This document shows, piece by piece, positions 1-8,362 of a DNA stretch of 64,000 bases. Below the pieces are notes generated by a model. It made no database searches. It had not been told where the DNA came from and saw only the letters and a list, made by a program, of their open reading frames with translations. The stretch's first letter is position 1. The number at the start of each line of letters is the position of its first letter. A program made the position numbers and the translations under genes. Source of the stretch: Clavibacter michiganensis (GTDB lineage: Bacteria > Actinomycetota > Actinomycetes > Actinomycetales > Microbacteriaceae); assembly GCF_021216655.1 (NCBI RefSeq), contig NZ_CP080437.1:1612001-1676000 (forward strand), given 5' to 3'.

Positions 1-2
1 TC

Positions 3-584
3 ATCACGACGCACGCGGCCTTCGGCTGGGACGGCTGGATCCTCGTGGCCCGCCTCGTCGGCGGATTCCTCATCGCGAACGTGGTCGGCTGGCTCTTCAG
101 CCTCCACCCCGAGCCTGACCGCCTCCTCACGGACGAGTTCCGCGCCGAGTGCGCGCTCCCGGATCCGCACGCGCACGGCGGCGCGCGCGTCCGGAAGTCG
201 ATCTCGCTGTTCGGCCGTGAGGCGACGACGATCATGCCGGCGCTCGTCATCGGATCCCTGCTGGCCGGCCTCATCCAGGTCGCCGTGCCCCGCGAGGTGC
301 TCGTCACGCTCGGCGGCAGCCCGATCCTCTCGGTGCTCGCGCTGATGCTCCTGGCCTTCGTCGTCTCGGTCTGCTCCAACGTGGACGCGTTCTTCGTGCT
401 CTCGTTCGGATCCGTGTTCCTGCCCGGCGGCATCGTCGCCTTCCTGGTGTTCGGGCCGGTCATCGACGTGAAGATGCTCGCGCTCATGCGCACCACCTAC
501 TCGACCCGCACGCTCGTGATGATCACCTCGGTCGTCGCGCTGATCAGCCTCGCGCTGGGATGGGGTGTCAATGCCATCGCCTGA
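3..584 (+). CDS. YraQ/UPF0718-family permease, 5' end cut by the window
   Basis: The open frame runs off the left edge of the window, so this is the C-terminal part; the GTG at 45 is probably internal because coding continues upstream of it. It shows about 190 residues with several hydrophobic helices and the family's SVCSNVDAFFV segment, which resembles the permease repeat of the UPF0718 (DUF318) membrane proteins. The substrate is unknown. The next gene overlaps it by 20 bp and encodes the TIGR03943 partner usually found beside this permease (as in the Bacillus YcgR/YcgQ pair), which supports the call. The two probably form one membrane complex. No signal for regulation is visible because the promoter lies outside the window. 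Confidence 0.8.
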   Translation: MTTHAAFGWDGWILVARLVGGFLIANVVGWLFSLHPEPDRLLTDEFRAECALPDPHAHGGARVRKSISLFGREATTIMPALVIGSLLAGLIQVAVPREVLVTLGGSPILSVLALMLLAFVVSVCSNVDAFFVLSFGSVFLPGGIVAFLVFGPVIDVKMLALMRTTYSTRTLVMITSVVALISLALGWGVNAIA

Positions 585-1455
585 CAACCGGGAGCCCGCC
601 GACCGGACCGTGACCGCCCTCCGCCGCGCCCGACGCCGCCGCGCCGCGGGCGGCCGCGCCTCCTCCACGGTGGGCCTCGTGCTCCTCGCCGCGTGCATCG
701 TCTCGACGCTGTGGCTGACGATCACCGGCCAGCTCGGCCTCTACATCCACCCGCGCTACTTCGTGTTCACCGGGATCATGGCGGTCATCGGCCTGGTCGC
801 GACGGTCGCCGGGTTCGCGCTCCGCCCGGCCGACGCCGCGGAGGAGCACGACCACGACCACGGATCCGCCGCGCTCGGCGACCGCGCCGACGGCCCCGCC
901 GAGCTCCCCGCCGCCCGCGCCTCCCTCCGCGCCCGCGCCTCCCGCGTCGCCGTCGCCGCCGTCGTCACGGTCACGGTCGTCGCCGTCCTCGTGCTCCCGC
1001 CGCGCACGCTCACCCAGAGCACCGTCACGCAGCGCGCGCTCAACTCGAGCACGGTCGCCTCCGACGCCGCGCCCGACCAGGAGCTCCTCGGCACCAGCGA
1101 CTTCTCCACCCTGGGCGTCAAGGACTGGTCGCAGCTCCTCGCCCAGACCACGGATCCGACCTTCTTCACCTCGAAGTCCGTCGACATCACGGGCTTCGTG
1201 AGCGCCGACCCCGACGATCCCGACGACGTCTTTTACGTCACGCGCTTCGTCGTCACCTGCTGCGCGGTCGACGCGCAGCCCGTAGGCGTCCCCGTCTACC
1301 AGCCCGGCTGGAAGTCGACGCTGCAGACCGACGAGTGGGTGCGCGTCACCGGCCCGTTCGCGTCGAACCCGAGCGCGAAGAGCAGGCAGCCGCTCGCGGT
1401 CATGCCGCAGGGCGTCCAGCAGGTCGACCAGCCCGCCGACCCCTACGTCTACTGA
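565..1455 (+). CDS. TIGR03943-family putative permease subunit
   Basis: A 296-residue protein starting at GTG 565, inside the end of the upstream permease, which suggests translational coupling. It has two N-terminal membrane segments (about residues 35-55 and 65-85), a His/Asp-rich loop (EEHDHDHG, about 93-100), a third hydrophobic segment near 128-145 and a long extracytoplasmic C-terminal domain. That domain carries the family's VVTCCAVDAQPVGVPV stretch with adjacent cysteines. Proteins of this family accompany UPF0718 permeases; the transported substrate is not established. The His-rich loop could bind a metal (inference). ATG 571 is an alternative start two codons later. Confidence 0.8.
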   Translation: MSMPSPDNREPADRTVTALRRARRRRAAGGRASSTVGLVLLAACIVSTLWLTITGQLGLYIHPRYFVFTGIMAVIGLVATVAGFALRPADAAEEHDHDHGSAALGDRADGPAELPAARASLRARASRVAVAAVVTVTVVAVLVLPPRTLTQSTVTQRALNSSTVASDAAPDQELLGTSDFSTLGVKDWSQLLAQTTDPTFFTSKSVDITGFVSADPDDPDDVFYVTRFVVTCCAVDAQPVGVPVYQPGWKSTLQTDEWVRVTGPFASNPSAKSRQPLAVMPQGVQQVDQPADPYVY

Positions 1456-1462
1456 GCCGCCC

Positions 1463-2854
1463 GTGACCGACGCCCCCGCCTCCCCGCGCGCCTTCCGCCG
1501 GGCGTTCACCGCCGTGATCCTCGTGCTCGTCCTCGCCTGCGGCGGCCTGCTCGCGGTCGCCGGCAGCCAGGGGCCGCGGCTCGTGCGCACCGACGTGGAT
1601 CCGCTCGCCGTGGTGCAGCAGTCCCGCCAGCGGCTCGTGCTGGCGGCGAACCGGCCGATCCAGCCGGTCGACGTCTCGCGCATCCGGATGGAGCCCGGTG
1701 CCGACTTCACCGTCGACACCCAGGCCGACCGCATCATCATCGACTTCACCCGGCCGCTCGCCTACGACGCCGCGTACACGGTGTCGATCGACGGCGTGCA
1801 GGGCGTCGGCGGCGGCCCCACGTCCGACCTCGCGACGTCGTTCCACACGGGCGATCCCGGCATGTACGTCCTCGTCCGCGGCGGCGAGCAGCAGGCCGAC
1901 CGGATCCTCCGGCAGAGCGTCGCCGGCGGCGGCCAGGGCGCGAGCGACGAGGTGTTCGAGGCCACGAAGATCCAGGAGTACGCGGTCGTCGGGCAGTCGC
2001 TCGTGGTCGCCACGCTCCAGGACGACGGCACGAACGGCCTCGTGATCGCGGGGTTGGACGGATCCGGCCAGGTCGACCTGCCGCTCCCCGGCCGCGGCAC
2101 GCTCCAGGACCTCCATGCCGAGGAAACCGGGACCACGATCGGCTTCCGCTTCACGAGCACGGACGGGGGCGCGTACGACGACACGCTCATGGTCGACGAC
2201 GTCGGCGCCGGGGCGACGCCGGCGCCCGTGCTCGGGCTCGACGGCCAGGCGATCAGCGCGCAGGCCTGGGGCTTCGTTCTCGGGCGCCCGCAGCTCGTCG
2301 CGCACGGGCAGGACGGCGACCTCTACCTCGTCACGGTCGACGGGTCGTCGCCCATCGTCCCGCTCGGCCGCCACGGCACGCTCGGACCGTTCTCCGCGGA
2401 CGGCACGCGGCTCGCGGTCACGGATCCCGGCTCGACGACCGAGATCGACCTCCGCACCGCCCAGCAGACGACGCTGCCCACCGAGACCGGCGGCGCCGAC
2501 CTCCAGTACGACGGCGCGATCTCGTTCGTGCCCGGCGACGACGGCGCGGTGCTCCGCGTGCGCACGGCGCTGGATCCCGCGACCGGCACCGCCACGCAGC
2601 GCCTCGTCGTGGTGCGCGACGGGACGGCGAGCGACGTCTACGTGCCCGCGGATCCGGCGACCCGCATCACGGGCCTCTCGGTCACCCCGAACGGCCGCTT
2701 CGCCCTGCTCGAGACGGTGCCGGATCCCGCGCGCGGCGCCAGCGACGACTACCCGAGGGCGCCCCGCGACACGTCCGTGACCACGCTCCTCGTCGAGCTC
2801 GCGACCGGCACCGTGACCCGCAGCGTCGCCGGCTTCGAGGTCACGATCGGCTGA
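1463..2854 (+). CDS. Secreted or membrane-anchored beta-propeller-like protein
   Basis: A 463-residue protein with GTG start, 7 bp behind the permease partner and probably in the same operon. Residues about 14-33 form one hydrophobic segment (VILVLVLACGGLLAVAG) that could be an uncleaved anchor or a lipobox (LACG is not at a typical position). Residues 60-130 look like a bacterial Ig-like (Big_5) domain: LVLAANRPIQPVDVSRI then DFTRPLAYDAAYTVSI. The rest reads as repeating beta strands of a WD40/TolB-like propeller. I do not recognise a specific function. Its position suggests an accessory role at the cell surface for the UPF0718 permease pair, but that is inference from neighbourhood alone. 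Confidence 0.7.
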   Translation: MTDAPASPRAFRRAFTAVILVLVLACGGLLAVAGSQGPRLVRTDVDPLAVVQQSRQRLVLAANRPIQPVDVSRIRMEPGADFTVDTQADRIIIDFTRPLAYDAAYTVSIDGVQGVGGGPTSDLATSFHTGDPGMYVLVRGGEQQADRILRQSVAGGGQGASDEVFEATKIQEYAVVGQSLVVATLQDDGTNGLVIAGLDGSGQVDLPLPGRGTLQDLHAEETGTTIGFRFTSTDGGAYDDTLMVDDVGAGATPAPVLGLDGQAISAQAWGFVLGRPQLVAHGQDGDLYLVTVDGSSPIVPLGRHGTLGPFSADGTRLAVTDPGSTTEIDLRTAQQTTLPTETGGADLQYDGAISFVPGDDGAVLRVRTALDPATGTATQRLVVVRDGTASDVYVPADPATRITGLSVTPNGRFALLETVPDPARGASDDYPRAPRDTSVTTLLVELATGTVTRSVAGFEVTIG

Positions 2855-2884
2855 GCCCGCCGCGGACCGGCGGAGGATGGAGCC

Positions 2885-3268
2885 ATGACGACTCCTCCCG
2901 TGACCGATCTCGCCGCCGAGCTCCGCGAGGTGACCGCCCACTGGACGCCCCTGGTCGTGGGACGGGTCAACGACCAGTACGTGAAGGTCGCCAAGCTGCT
3001 CGGCGAGCTGACGTGGCACGCGCACGACGCCGAGGATGAGATGTTCCTCGTCGTCTCGGGCCGCCTCCGCATCCAGCTGCCGGACGACCAGGAGGTCGTG
3101 CTCGGTCCCGGGCAGTTCCACGTCGTGCCGCGGGGCGTGCGGCACAACCCCGTCGCGGACGAGGAGGTGGAGATCGTGCTCATCGAGACGGTCACCACCG
3201 CGCACACCGGCGACGTGGTCGTGCCGGGCACCGTGCCCGTCGAGCGGCAGGTGGGCGACTTCCGCTGA
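2885..3268 (+). CDS. Cupin-domain protein
   Basis: A 127-residue single-domain cupin with ATG start 30 bp after the preceding gene and a GGAGGATGG ribosome-binding sequence just upstream. The two cupin motifs are visible: residues about 40-65 (LTWHAHDAEDEMFLVVSGRL, metal-binding His and Glu) and about 80-100 (GPGQFHVVPRGVRHNPV). Small cupins of this type are usually metal-dependent enzymes or sensors, and the substrate cannot be read from sequence. A bidirectional hairpin follows at 3301-3338, so the transcription unit likely ends here. Confidence 0.85.
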   Translation: MTTPPVTDLAAELREVTAHWTPLVVGRVNDQYVKVAKLLGELTWHAHDAEDEMFLVVSGRLRIQLPDDQEVVLGPGQFHVVPRGVRHNPVADEEVEIVLIETVTTAHTGDVVVPGTVPVERQVGDFR

Positions 3269-3300
3269 CGCCGGGCGCCGCAGCCCGACCCCGGACGCGC

Positions 3301-3338
3301 CGACGGCCCCGGCTCCCCGGAGGGAGACGAGGCCGTCG
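3301..3338. terminator. Bidirectional hairpin terminator
   Basis: An 8-bp perfect inverted repeat, CGACGGCC (3301-3308) and GGCCGTCG (3331-3338), with a smaller GC-rich inner pairing. It is followed by TT on the plus strand and lies between the convergent cupin and lipoprotein genes. It could serve both. Confidence 0.6.
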
Positions 3339-3391
3339 TTGCGTTCTGCTGTGATCGCAGGTGGTGCGTCCCGGCGGAGCCGGGGTGGGTG

Positions 3392-4084
3392 CTACTTGGT
3401 GTTGACGGTGATCTTGGCGATGCCGACGACGAGCTGGTCGGTGACCGCGGTCGTGCCGAACGTGCTGTTCAGCAGCGACGCGGCGTCGGGGCTGACCTTG
3501 ACCGTGGTGCCCTCGAGGACGGCGTTGTCGCCCTCCATCTGGAGGGGCTTCAGGGTCGTGCCGTCGAGGTTGAAGATGTAGACGTCCTTCATGACCTCGC
3601 CGTCGCCGACCTGGACCGAGCCGGTGAGGCGGCTGGTGCCGGGGTCGATGACGAAGTCGGTGAGCTTCACGACGGTCGAGCCGGCGGTGAGGCTGATGCC
3701 GGAGCCGGCGTGGTCGATCTCGCCCTGGACGTAGGGGCGGTAGGACTGCTCGGGGTCGAAGTACTTCACGTTGCCGCCGGTGATGGGGAACGCGAGGGTG
3801 CCGGTGGAGCCGTCGAGGGTCGCGGTGCCGATGACGCCGGGGGTCAGGCCCAGGGTCGTGAGGGCGCCGGTGAAGCCCGAGTCGAGGGTGACCTGGGTGT
3901 CGACGCCGGTCAGGGTCGGGATCGTCGCGAGCGGCGTGGGGTTGGCCTCGGTCGTCGCGGTCGCGGACGGGGCGGACGACGCGGAGGACGAGGGGCTCTC
4001 GGCGGGGGTCGAGCAGGCCGCGAGGCCGACGACGAGGAAGCCCGCGGTGGCGAGGCCGAAGACGGACTTGGTGAGGTTGCGCAT
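3392..4084 (-). CDS. Putative lipoprotein of unknown function
   Basis: A 230-residue protein starting at ATG 4084, preceded by GAAGGAAG at a good distance. The frame is open further upstream, but this start gives a clean lipoprotein signal: MRNLTK, a hydrophobic core, and a LAAC lipobox with Cys24. A Ser/Ala/Thr-rich linker (about residues 25-50) follows. The mature domain has repeated short beta-strand-like stretches and no motif I know. It is predicted to be tethered to the outer face of the membrane. It is divergent from the PadR regulator at 4350, which may control it (inference from position). Confidence 0.8.
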   Translation of the reverse strand: MRNLTKSVFGLATAGFLVVGLAACSTPAESPSSSASSAPSATATTEANPTPLATIPTLTGVDTQVTLDSGFTGALTTLGLTPGVIGTATLDGSTGTLAFPITGGNVKYFDPEQSYRPYVQGEIDHAGSGISLTAGSTVVKLTDFVIDPGTSRLTGSVQVGDGEVMKDVYIFNLDGTTLKPLQMEGDNAVLEGTTVKVSPDAASLLNSTFGTTAVTDQLVVGIAKITVNTK

Positions 4085-4262
4085 GATTCTTCCTTCGCTG
4101 TGTGGACTGGGGTTCCGCCCGGTACCCCCGGGCGACACAGGGACTTCGGCGCGGGCGGAGAACGGGTTGGGGTCGGTCGTCCATTCCCAGGTGAACGCCA
4201 GGTTCACGCGCCGCTCGCCCGGGATCCCGGGGATCGGCGGCACGGCCTCTCGAAGTCGTCGC

Positions 4263-4307
4263 TTGACTTCCGACTGTCGCCGATATATCGTCGCTACATC
4301 GCGACAG
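4263..4307 (+). promoter_or_regulatory. padR promoter and probable autoregulatory operator
   Basis: TTGACT at 4263-4268 and TATCGT at 4286-4291 (17-bp spacing) fit a -35/-10 pair. The region holds the palindrome CGATATATCG (4281-4290) and a wider inverted repeat CTGTCGC (4274-4280) / GCGACAG (4301-4307). PadR proteins commonly bind ATAT-containing dyads in their own promoter, so autorepression is likely. Confidence 0.55.
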
Positions 4308-4349
4308 CACGCCGCGATCCCCGACATCTCCCGACCGGAAGGAGCGCTC

Positions 4350-5033
4350 ATGCGCACCCACGACCACGACGACCACCTCTCGTCCCCCTCATCCGCCGAA
4401 GCCCCCGCCGACCGCCACGAGCCCCGCATGCAGCACCACCGCGGTGGGCGCCCGCGCATCATGCCGGGTCACCCCCTCGCCCGCGGCTTCCGCCCGGGCG
4501 ACGGCCCCGGCTTCCCCGGGTTCCCGGGATTCCCCGGCATGGGCGGCTTCGGCGGCCCCGGCTTCGGCCCGGGCCGCGGACGCGGCGGACGGGGTCGCGC
4601 CCGCCGCGGCGACGTCCGCCTCGCGATCCTCTCCCTGCTCGCCGACGCGCCCTCGAACGGCTACGGCCTCATCACGGGCATCGCCACGAAGACGGAGGGC
4701 GCCTGGCGGCCGAGCCCCGGATCCGTCTACCCCACGCTCCAGCAGCTCGTCGACGAGGACCTGATCGTCGCCGACGAGTCCGGCGCCAAGAGCGTCTACT
4801 CCCTCACCGACCAGGGCCGCGCCCACGTCGAGGAGCACAAGGACGAGATCGACGCCGCCTGGGCCGCGACCACCGACAAGTCCGAGGGCGAGGACGCGTT
4901 CCAGACCAGCCTCATGAAGCTCATGGGCGTCGTGAAGCCCCTCATGCACGACGCGACCGACGCCCAGCGCCAGGCCGCGGCGGCGAAGCTCGACGAGACG
5001 CGGCGCGCCCTGTACGCGATCCTCGCCGACTGA
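4350..5033 (+). CDS. PadR-family transcriptional regulator with Gly/Pro/Phe-rich N-terminus
   Basis: A 227-residue protein; ATG 4350 follows GGAAGGAG. Residues 1-85 are His-rich and then highly repetitive (GFPGFPGFPGMGGFGGPGFG, then GRGRGGRGRARRGD), a low-complexity basic stretch. Residues about 88-165 are a PadR winged helix: LAILSLLADAPSNGYGLI, then the conserved PSPGSVYPTLQQLVDEDL and the wing SVYSLTDQGR. The C-terminal 60 residues form the helical dimerisation part. PadR proteins are usually repressors responding to phenolics, drugs or envelope stress. An operator-like palindrome overlaps its promoter. The repetitive N-terminus resembles that of other actinobacterial PadR proteins and may help DNA binding (inference). 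Confidence 0.9.
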   Translation: MRTHDHDDHLSSPSSAEAPADRHEPRMQHHRGGRPRIMPGHPLARGFRPGDGPGFPGFPGFPGMGGFGGPGFGPGRGRGGRGRARRGDVRLAILSLLADAPSNGYGLITGIATKTEGAWRPSPGSVYPTLQQLVDEDLIVADESGAKSVYSLTDQGRAHVEEHKDEIDAAWAATTDKSEGEDAFQTSLMKLMGVVKPLMHDATDAQRQAAAAKLDETRRALYAILAD

Positions 5034-5055
5034 TCCCCGTCGGCCTCCGGGCCCG

Positions 5056-5097
5056 GCACGACGACGGCCCCCGCATCTGCGGGGGCCGTCGTCGTGC
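5056..5097. terminator. Strong hairpin terminator
   Basis: A perfect 19-bp inverted repeat (5056-5074 and 5079-5097) with a 4-nt ATCT loop. It lies between the convergent padR and the small acidic gene, and can act in both directions. Confidence 0.85.
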
Positions 5098-5112
5098 GTG
5101 CGGGAGGGCGGA

Positions 5113-5367
5113 TCAGCGGATCGCCGCTCCCGTGTCGAGGTCGTCGCCGGCCTCGAGGTCCAGGCCGTCGGACTCGGTGATGTCGATGCCGAGGCCGCCG
5201 TCCGCGTCGTCGTCCGCGACCCCGTCGTCGTCGAGCGGCACGATGCGCTCGGCATCGACGGCCTCCTGCGCCTCGCGGGCGTCGGCCCCGACGAGCTCCT
5301 CCTCGTCGACGCCGGTGTCGTCCAGATCGCGGTCGGCGGGGTCGCGCGGGTTCTCGATGTCGCTCAC
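5113..5367 (-). CDS. Small highly acidic protein of unknown function
   Basis: An 84-residue protein starting at GTG 5367, preceded by AAGGAG. It has very many Asp and Glu (DLDDTGVDEEELVG, PLDDDGVADDDADGG), few aromatic residues and no membrane segment, so it is probably intrinsically disordered and cytosolic. Similar short acidic proteins are common and uncharacterised in Microbacteriaceae. It lies about 115 bp after the oxidoreductase operon on the same strand, with its own ribosome-binding site. I cannot assign a function. Confidence 0.7.
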   Translation of the reverse strand: MSDIENPRDPADRDLDDTGVDEEELVGADAREAQEAVDAERIVPLDDDGVADDDADGGLGIDITESDGLDLEAGDDLDTGAAIR

Positions 5368-5483
5368 GGTGCTCTCCTTCGCTCGTCGATGCGGCGCGGA
5401 CGCGCCGTGCGTCGACGGTACGCGCCCCGGCTCCGTGCCCGCTGGCCCGGTGCCTCCGTCGAGCGACGGGAGGGCGGCTCGGC

Positions 5484-7103
5484 TCAGGAGACGCCGACGG
5501 TGATCCGGTGCCAGCCCGTCGCGCCGTCGGGGGCGGGCGGCGCCTCGTCGGAGGTCTGCGTCGCGCCCGTGGTGTCGGTGGCGCGCACCTCGACGCTGTG
5601 GGATCCGCTCGCCGCGTCCCACGCGTACGACCACTGCCGCCACGTGTCGGCACCGACGCCGTCGCCCAGCGTCGCTTCGACCCAGTCGCCCTCGTCGACG
5701 CGCACCTCCACCTTCTCGATGCCGGTGTGCTGCGCCCAGGCCATGCCGGCGATCGCGGTGCGTCCCGCGTCCACGCGCGCGCCGGAGCGCGGGGTGTCGA
5801 TGCGGGAGCCCGTCTTGATGGGGCCGCGCTCGGTCCAGCCGCGGGTCGACCAGTAGGCGACGTCCTCGGCGAAGGTCGTGACCTTGAGCTCGGTGACCCA
5901 CTTCGTCGCGGAGACGTAGCCGTAGAGGCCGGGCACGACCATCCGCACCGGGAAGCCGTGCTGCTGCGGCAGGGGCTCGCCGTTCATGCCGACCGCGAGG
6001 ATCGACGCGCGGTCGGGATCCGTGAGCGCCTCGAGCGGCGTGCTCGCGGTCCAGCCGTCCTGGCTCGTGGAGAGCACCATGTCGGCGCCCGTGGTCGGCT
6101 TCGCGCGCTCGAGCAGGAGGCGGATGGGATAGCCGAGCCAGAGCGCGTTGCCGATCAGGTTCCCGCCGATCTCGTTGGACACGCACGTGAGGGTGGTCAC
6201 GTGCTCCTCGAGCGGGAGGGCGAGCAGCTCCGCGAACGTGATCTCGACCTCCTGCTCGACCATGCCCGTGATGCGCAGCTTCCAGGAGGCCGCGTCGACC
6301 GACGGCACCTGCAGCGCGGTGTCGATGCGGTAGAAGTCGGTCGCGGGCGTGACGAAGGGCGCGAGGCCGGGGACGCCGAGCTCGGCCGTGGCGGGGATCG
6401 CGGCGGCGGGCGTCGCGGCGCGCGGGAGCACGAGCGTGCGGCGGAAGTCGTCCACGCGGGCGGCGGCCGCGTTGAGGCCGCGGGCCACGGATCCGGCGAC
6501 CACGGAGGCGACGCCCGCCACGACCGTCATGAGGAGGAACGTGCGGCGCTCGACGCGCGCACCCGCGCCCGGGGTGAGCGGGGCGCGCGCGGCCGGGCGG
6601 GCGATGCCGCGCACGGGCTCGGCGACCGCGGCCGACGCGGATGCCGCGCGGTCCGCCGCGTCCCGCCAGTCGCGGAGCCGGTCGGCGCCGCGGTGGAGGA
6701 TGAAGACGCCGGCGATCATGCCGACGATCGTGGGGATCGCCGCGGCACCCGTCGCCCCCGCGCGCGTGGTCGCCGCGAGCATGGCGACGCCGGCGAAGAG
6801 CGCGAGCACCACCACGCCGAGCGGCGGGCGGCGCACCTGGAGGATCCCGGCGAGCGCGGCGGCGGCGAGCACCACCACCCCGAGCACGACGATGAGCGCG
6901 ACCTTGTCGCCCGTGCCGAACAGGGCGATCACGGTGTCCTTGACGCCCGCGGGCACGAGGTCGATGACGAGCGCGCCGACCGCGAGCACCGGGCTCGCGG
7001 CCGGGGCGACGAAGGCCGCGGCGATCTCGGCAACGGCCAGCACGGCGAGCGCCGCCACCACACCCAGGGACGCGGACCACCAGCGGAGGGCCGCGCGGGT
7101 CAC
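5484..7103 (-). CDS. Membrane-anchored molybdopterin-dependent oxidoreductase (sulfite oxidase family)
   Basis: A 539-residue protein whose GTG start at 7103 overlaps the histidine kinase stop (GTGA). The N-terminal 145 residues hold four hydrophobic segments; another at about 187-206 follows a basic patch. The catalytic oxidoreductase_molyb domain spans about 255-425 and includes TTLTCVSNEIGGNLIGNA, where Cys307 is the expected molybdenum ligand. A C-terminal Mo-co dimerisation (Ig-like) domain spans about 435-530. The enzyme should use Mo-molybdopterin to transfer oxygen at the outer face of the membrane; its substrate is unknown. Genes for molybdate uptake and cofactor synthesis lie downstream in the window, which fits. 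Overlap with a two-component system suggests shared expression. Confidence 0.88.
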   Translation of the reverse strand: MTRAALRWWSASLGVVAALAVLAVAEIAAAFVAPAASPVLAVGALVIDLVPAGVKDTVIALFGTGDKVALIVVLGVVVLAAAALAGILQVRRPPLGVVVLALFAGVAMLAATTRAGATGAAAIPTIVGMIAGVFILHRGADRLRDWRDAADRAASASAAVAEPVRGIARPAARAPLTPGAGARVERRTFLLMTVVAGVASVVAGSVARGLNAAAARVDDFRRTLVLPRAATPAAAIPATAELGVPGLAPFVTPATDFYRIDTALQVPSVDAASWKLRITGMVEQEVEITFAELLALPLEEHVTTLTCVSNEIGGNLIGNALWLGYPIRLLLERAKPTTGADMVLSTSQDGWTASTPLEALTDPDRASILAVGMNGEPLPQQHGFPVRMVVPGLYGYVSATKWVTELKVTTFAEDVAYWSTRGWTERGPIKTGSRIDTPRSGARVDAGRTAIAGMAWAQHTGIEKVEVRVDEGDWVEATLGDGVGADTWRQWSYAWDAASGSHSVEVRATDTTGATQTSDEAPPAPDGATGWHRITVGVS

Positions 7104-8362
7104 GGGGCGACCGGCTTGCTGTACGGGAGGATCACGTCGAAGCGGCAGCCGCCCTCGATGTTCTGGACCGTGACGTCGCCGTCGTGGGCGCGCACGATGC
7201 CGCGGACGATCGCGAGGCCGAGGCCCGCGCCGCCGCCTCCCGACGCGTAGCCGCCGTCGTGCGTGCCCTCGGCCTGCACCGCGGGATCCGGCGGCGTGGC
7301 CTCGACGGGCGCGGCCGGGAAGTCGGGACCGAGCGCGGTCCTCTCGGCGGCGCTCTTCCCGTAGGCGCGCGGCGTGCGGGATCCGGTCGACCGCCAGCCG
7401 GCGTCGAACACGCGTGGGAGGTCGGCCTCGGGGATGCCGCCCGCGGTGTCCTCGACGGAGAGGACGGCGAGGTTGCCGGAGTCGCGGTGCGCGGAGATCA
7501 CGATGCGTCCGCCGGGGAGCGACTGCTGGATGGCGTTCATCACGAGGTTGCCGACGACGCGGGAGAGCTCGCGCGGATCGCCCTGCACCACGAGGTCGTC
7601 GTGCGCGGTCTCGCCCCGGAGCTCGACCTTGCGGGCCTGCGCGACCGGCCCGAGCTCGGCGACGGTGTCGCTGACGACGTCGTACAGGGAGACGCGCTCG
7701 ACGGCGAGCTCGAGGCTGCCCGAGTTGATGCGCGACAGCTCGAACAGGTCGTCGACCATGCCGTTGAGGCGGTTCGCCTGCACGCGGATCTGGCGGAAGT
7801 AGCGGTGCTCGTCGTCGACCATGCCGTCCTCGAGGGACTCGGCCATGGCGCGGATGCCGGCGAGCGGCGTGCGCAGGTCGTGCGACATCCACGCGATGAG
7901 CTCGCGACGGCTGCGCTCCTGCGCCTCCATCCTGTCGCGCGCGTCGGCGAGCCGGCGGTTGGCGGCGCTGAGCTCGCGGGCGAGCTGCGCGAACTCGGTG
8001 CTGGTGGGGCGGCCTGGCTCGACGGCGGCCTCCTCGCCCATGGACGCGGCGTAGCGGCCGAGCTCGCGGCTGCCGCGCACGAGGGTCATGCCGAGCATCG
8101 CGGCCATGACGAGCGAGACGAGCGCGGAGACGGCGGCGACGGAGAGGAACGCGGTGAGGCCGGCGTCGTCGACGAGCATGCTCGCGGTGACGGCGACCAT
8201 GCCGCCCACGACCGAGAGCACGGCGGCGAGCGCGACGACGCAGATCTGCAGCACGAGCGATCGGCGGCGGAGCGCGCGCAGCAGGACGCTGGCCCCGAGG
8301 CCGACGACGGCGGCGCAGACGAGCGCCGTCAGCACGACGATGAGGAAGGAGTCGGCGGTCAC
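7100..8362 (-). CDS. Sensor histidine kinase
   Basis: A 420-residue kinase whose GTG 8362 overlaps the response regulator stop by 4 bp. Hydrophobic segments at about 5-28, 37-60 and 70-93 anchor it, with little extracytoplasmic sequence. A HAMP-like linker leads to the dimerisation helix with the phospho-acceptor His161 in SHDLRTPLAGI. The N box (NLVMNAIQQ), a G1-like DTAGGIP and a G2 GAGLGLAIV are present. Between the G boxes lies an unusual Pro/Ala/Gly-rich insertion of about 55 residues in the ATP lid. With so little sensor domain it probably senses a membrane signal or a partner protein, perhaps the molybdoenzyme encoded directly downstream (inference). Confidence 0.92.
   Translation of the reverse strand: MTADSFLIVVLTALVCAAVVGLGASVLLRALRRRSLVLQICVVALAAVLSVVGGMVAVTASMLVDDAGLTAFLSVAAVSALVSLVMAAMLGMTLVRGSRELGRYAASMGEEAAVEPGRPTSTEFAQLARELSAANRRLADARDRMEAQERSRRELIAWMSHDLRTPLAGIRAMAESLEDGMVDDEHRYFRQIRVQANRLNGMVDDLFELSRINSGSLELAVERVSLYDVVSDTVAELGPVAQARKVELRGETAHDDLVVQGDPRELSRVVGNLVMNAIQQSLPGGRIVISAHRDSGNLAVLSVEDTAGGIPEADLPRVFDAGWRSTGSRTPRAYGKSAAERTALGPDFPAAPVEATPPDPAVQAEGTHDGGYASGGGGAGLGLAIVRGIVRAHDGDVTVQNIEGGCRFDVILPYSKPVAP

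Noticed and set aside
568-1749. Long minus-strand frame opposite the permease genes
   Set aside because: Arg/Asp/Gly-rich shadow translation typical of high-GC antisense frames; the plus strand carries recognisable proteins. The same applies to many other long frames in the window.
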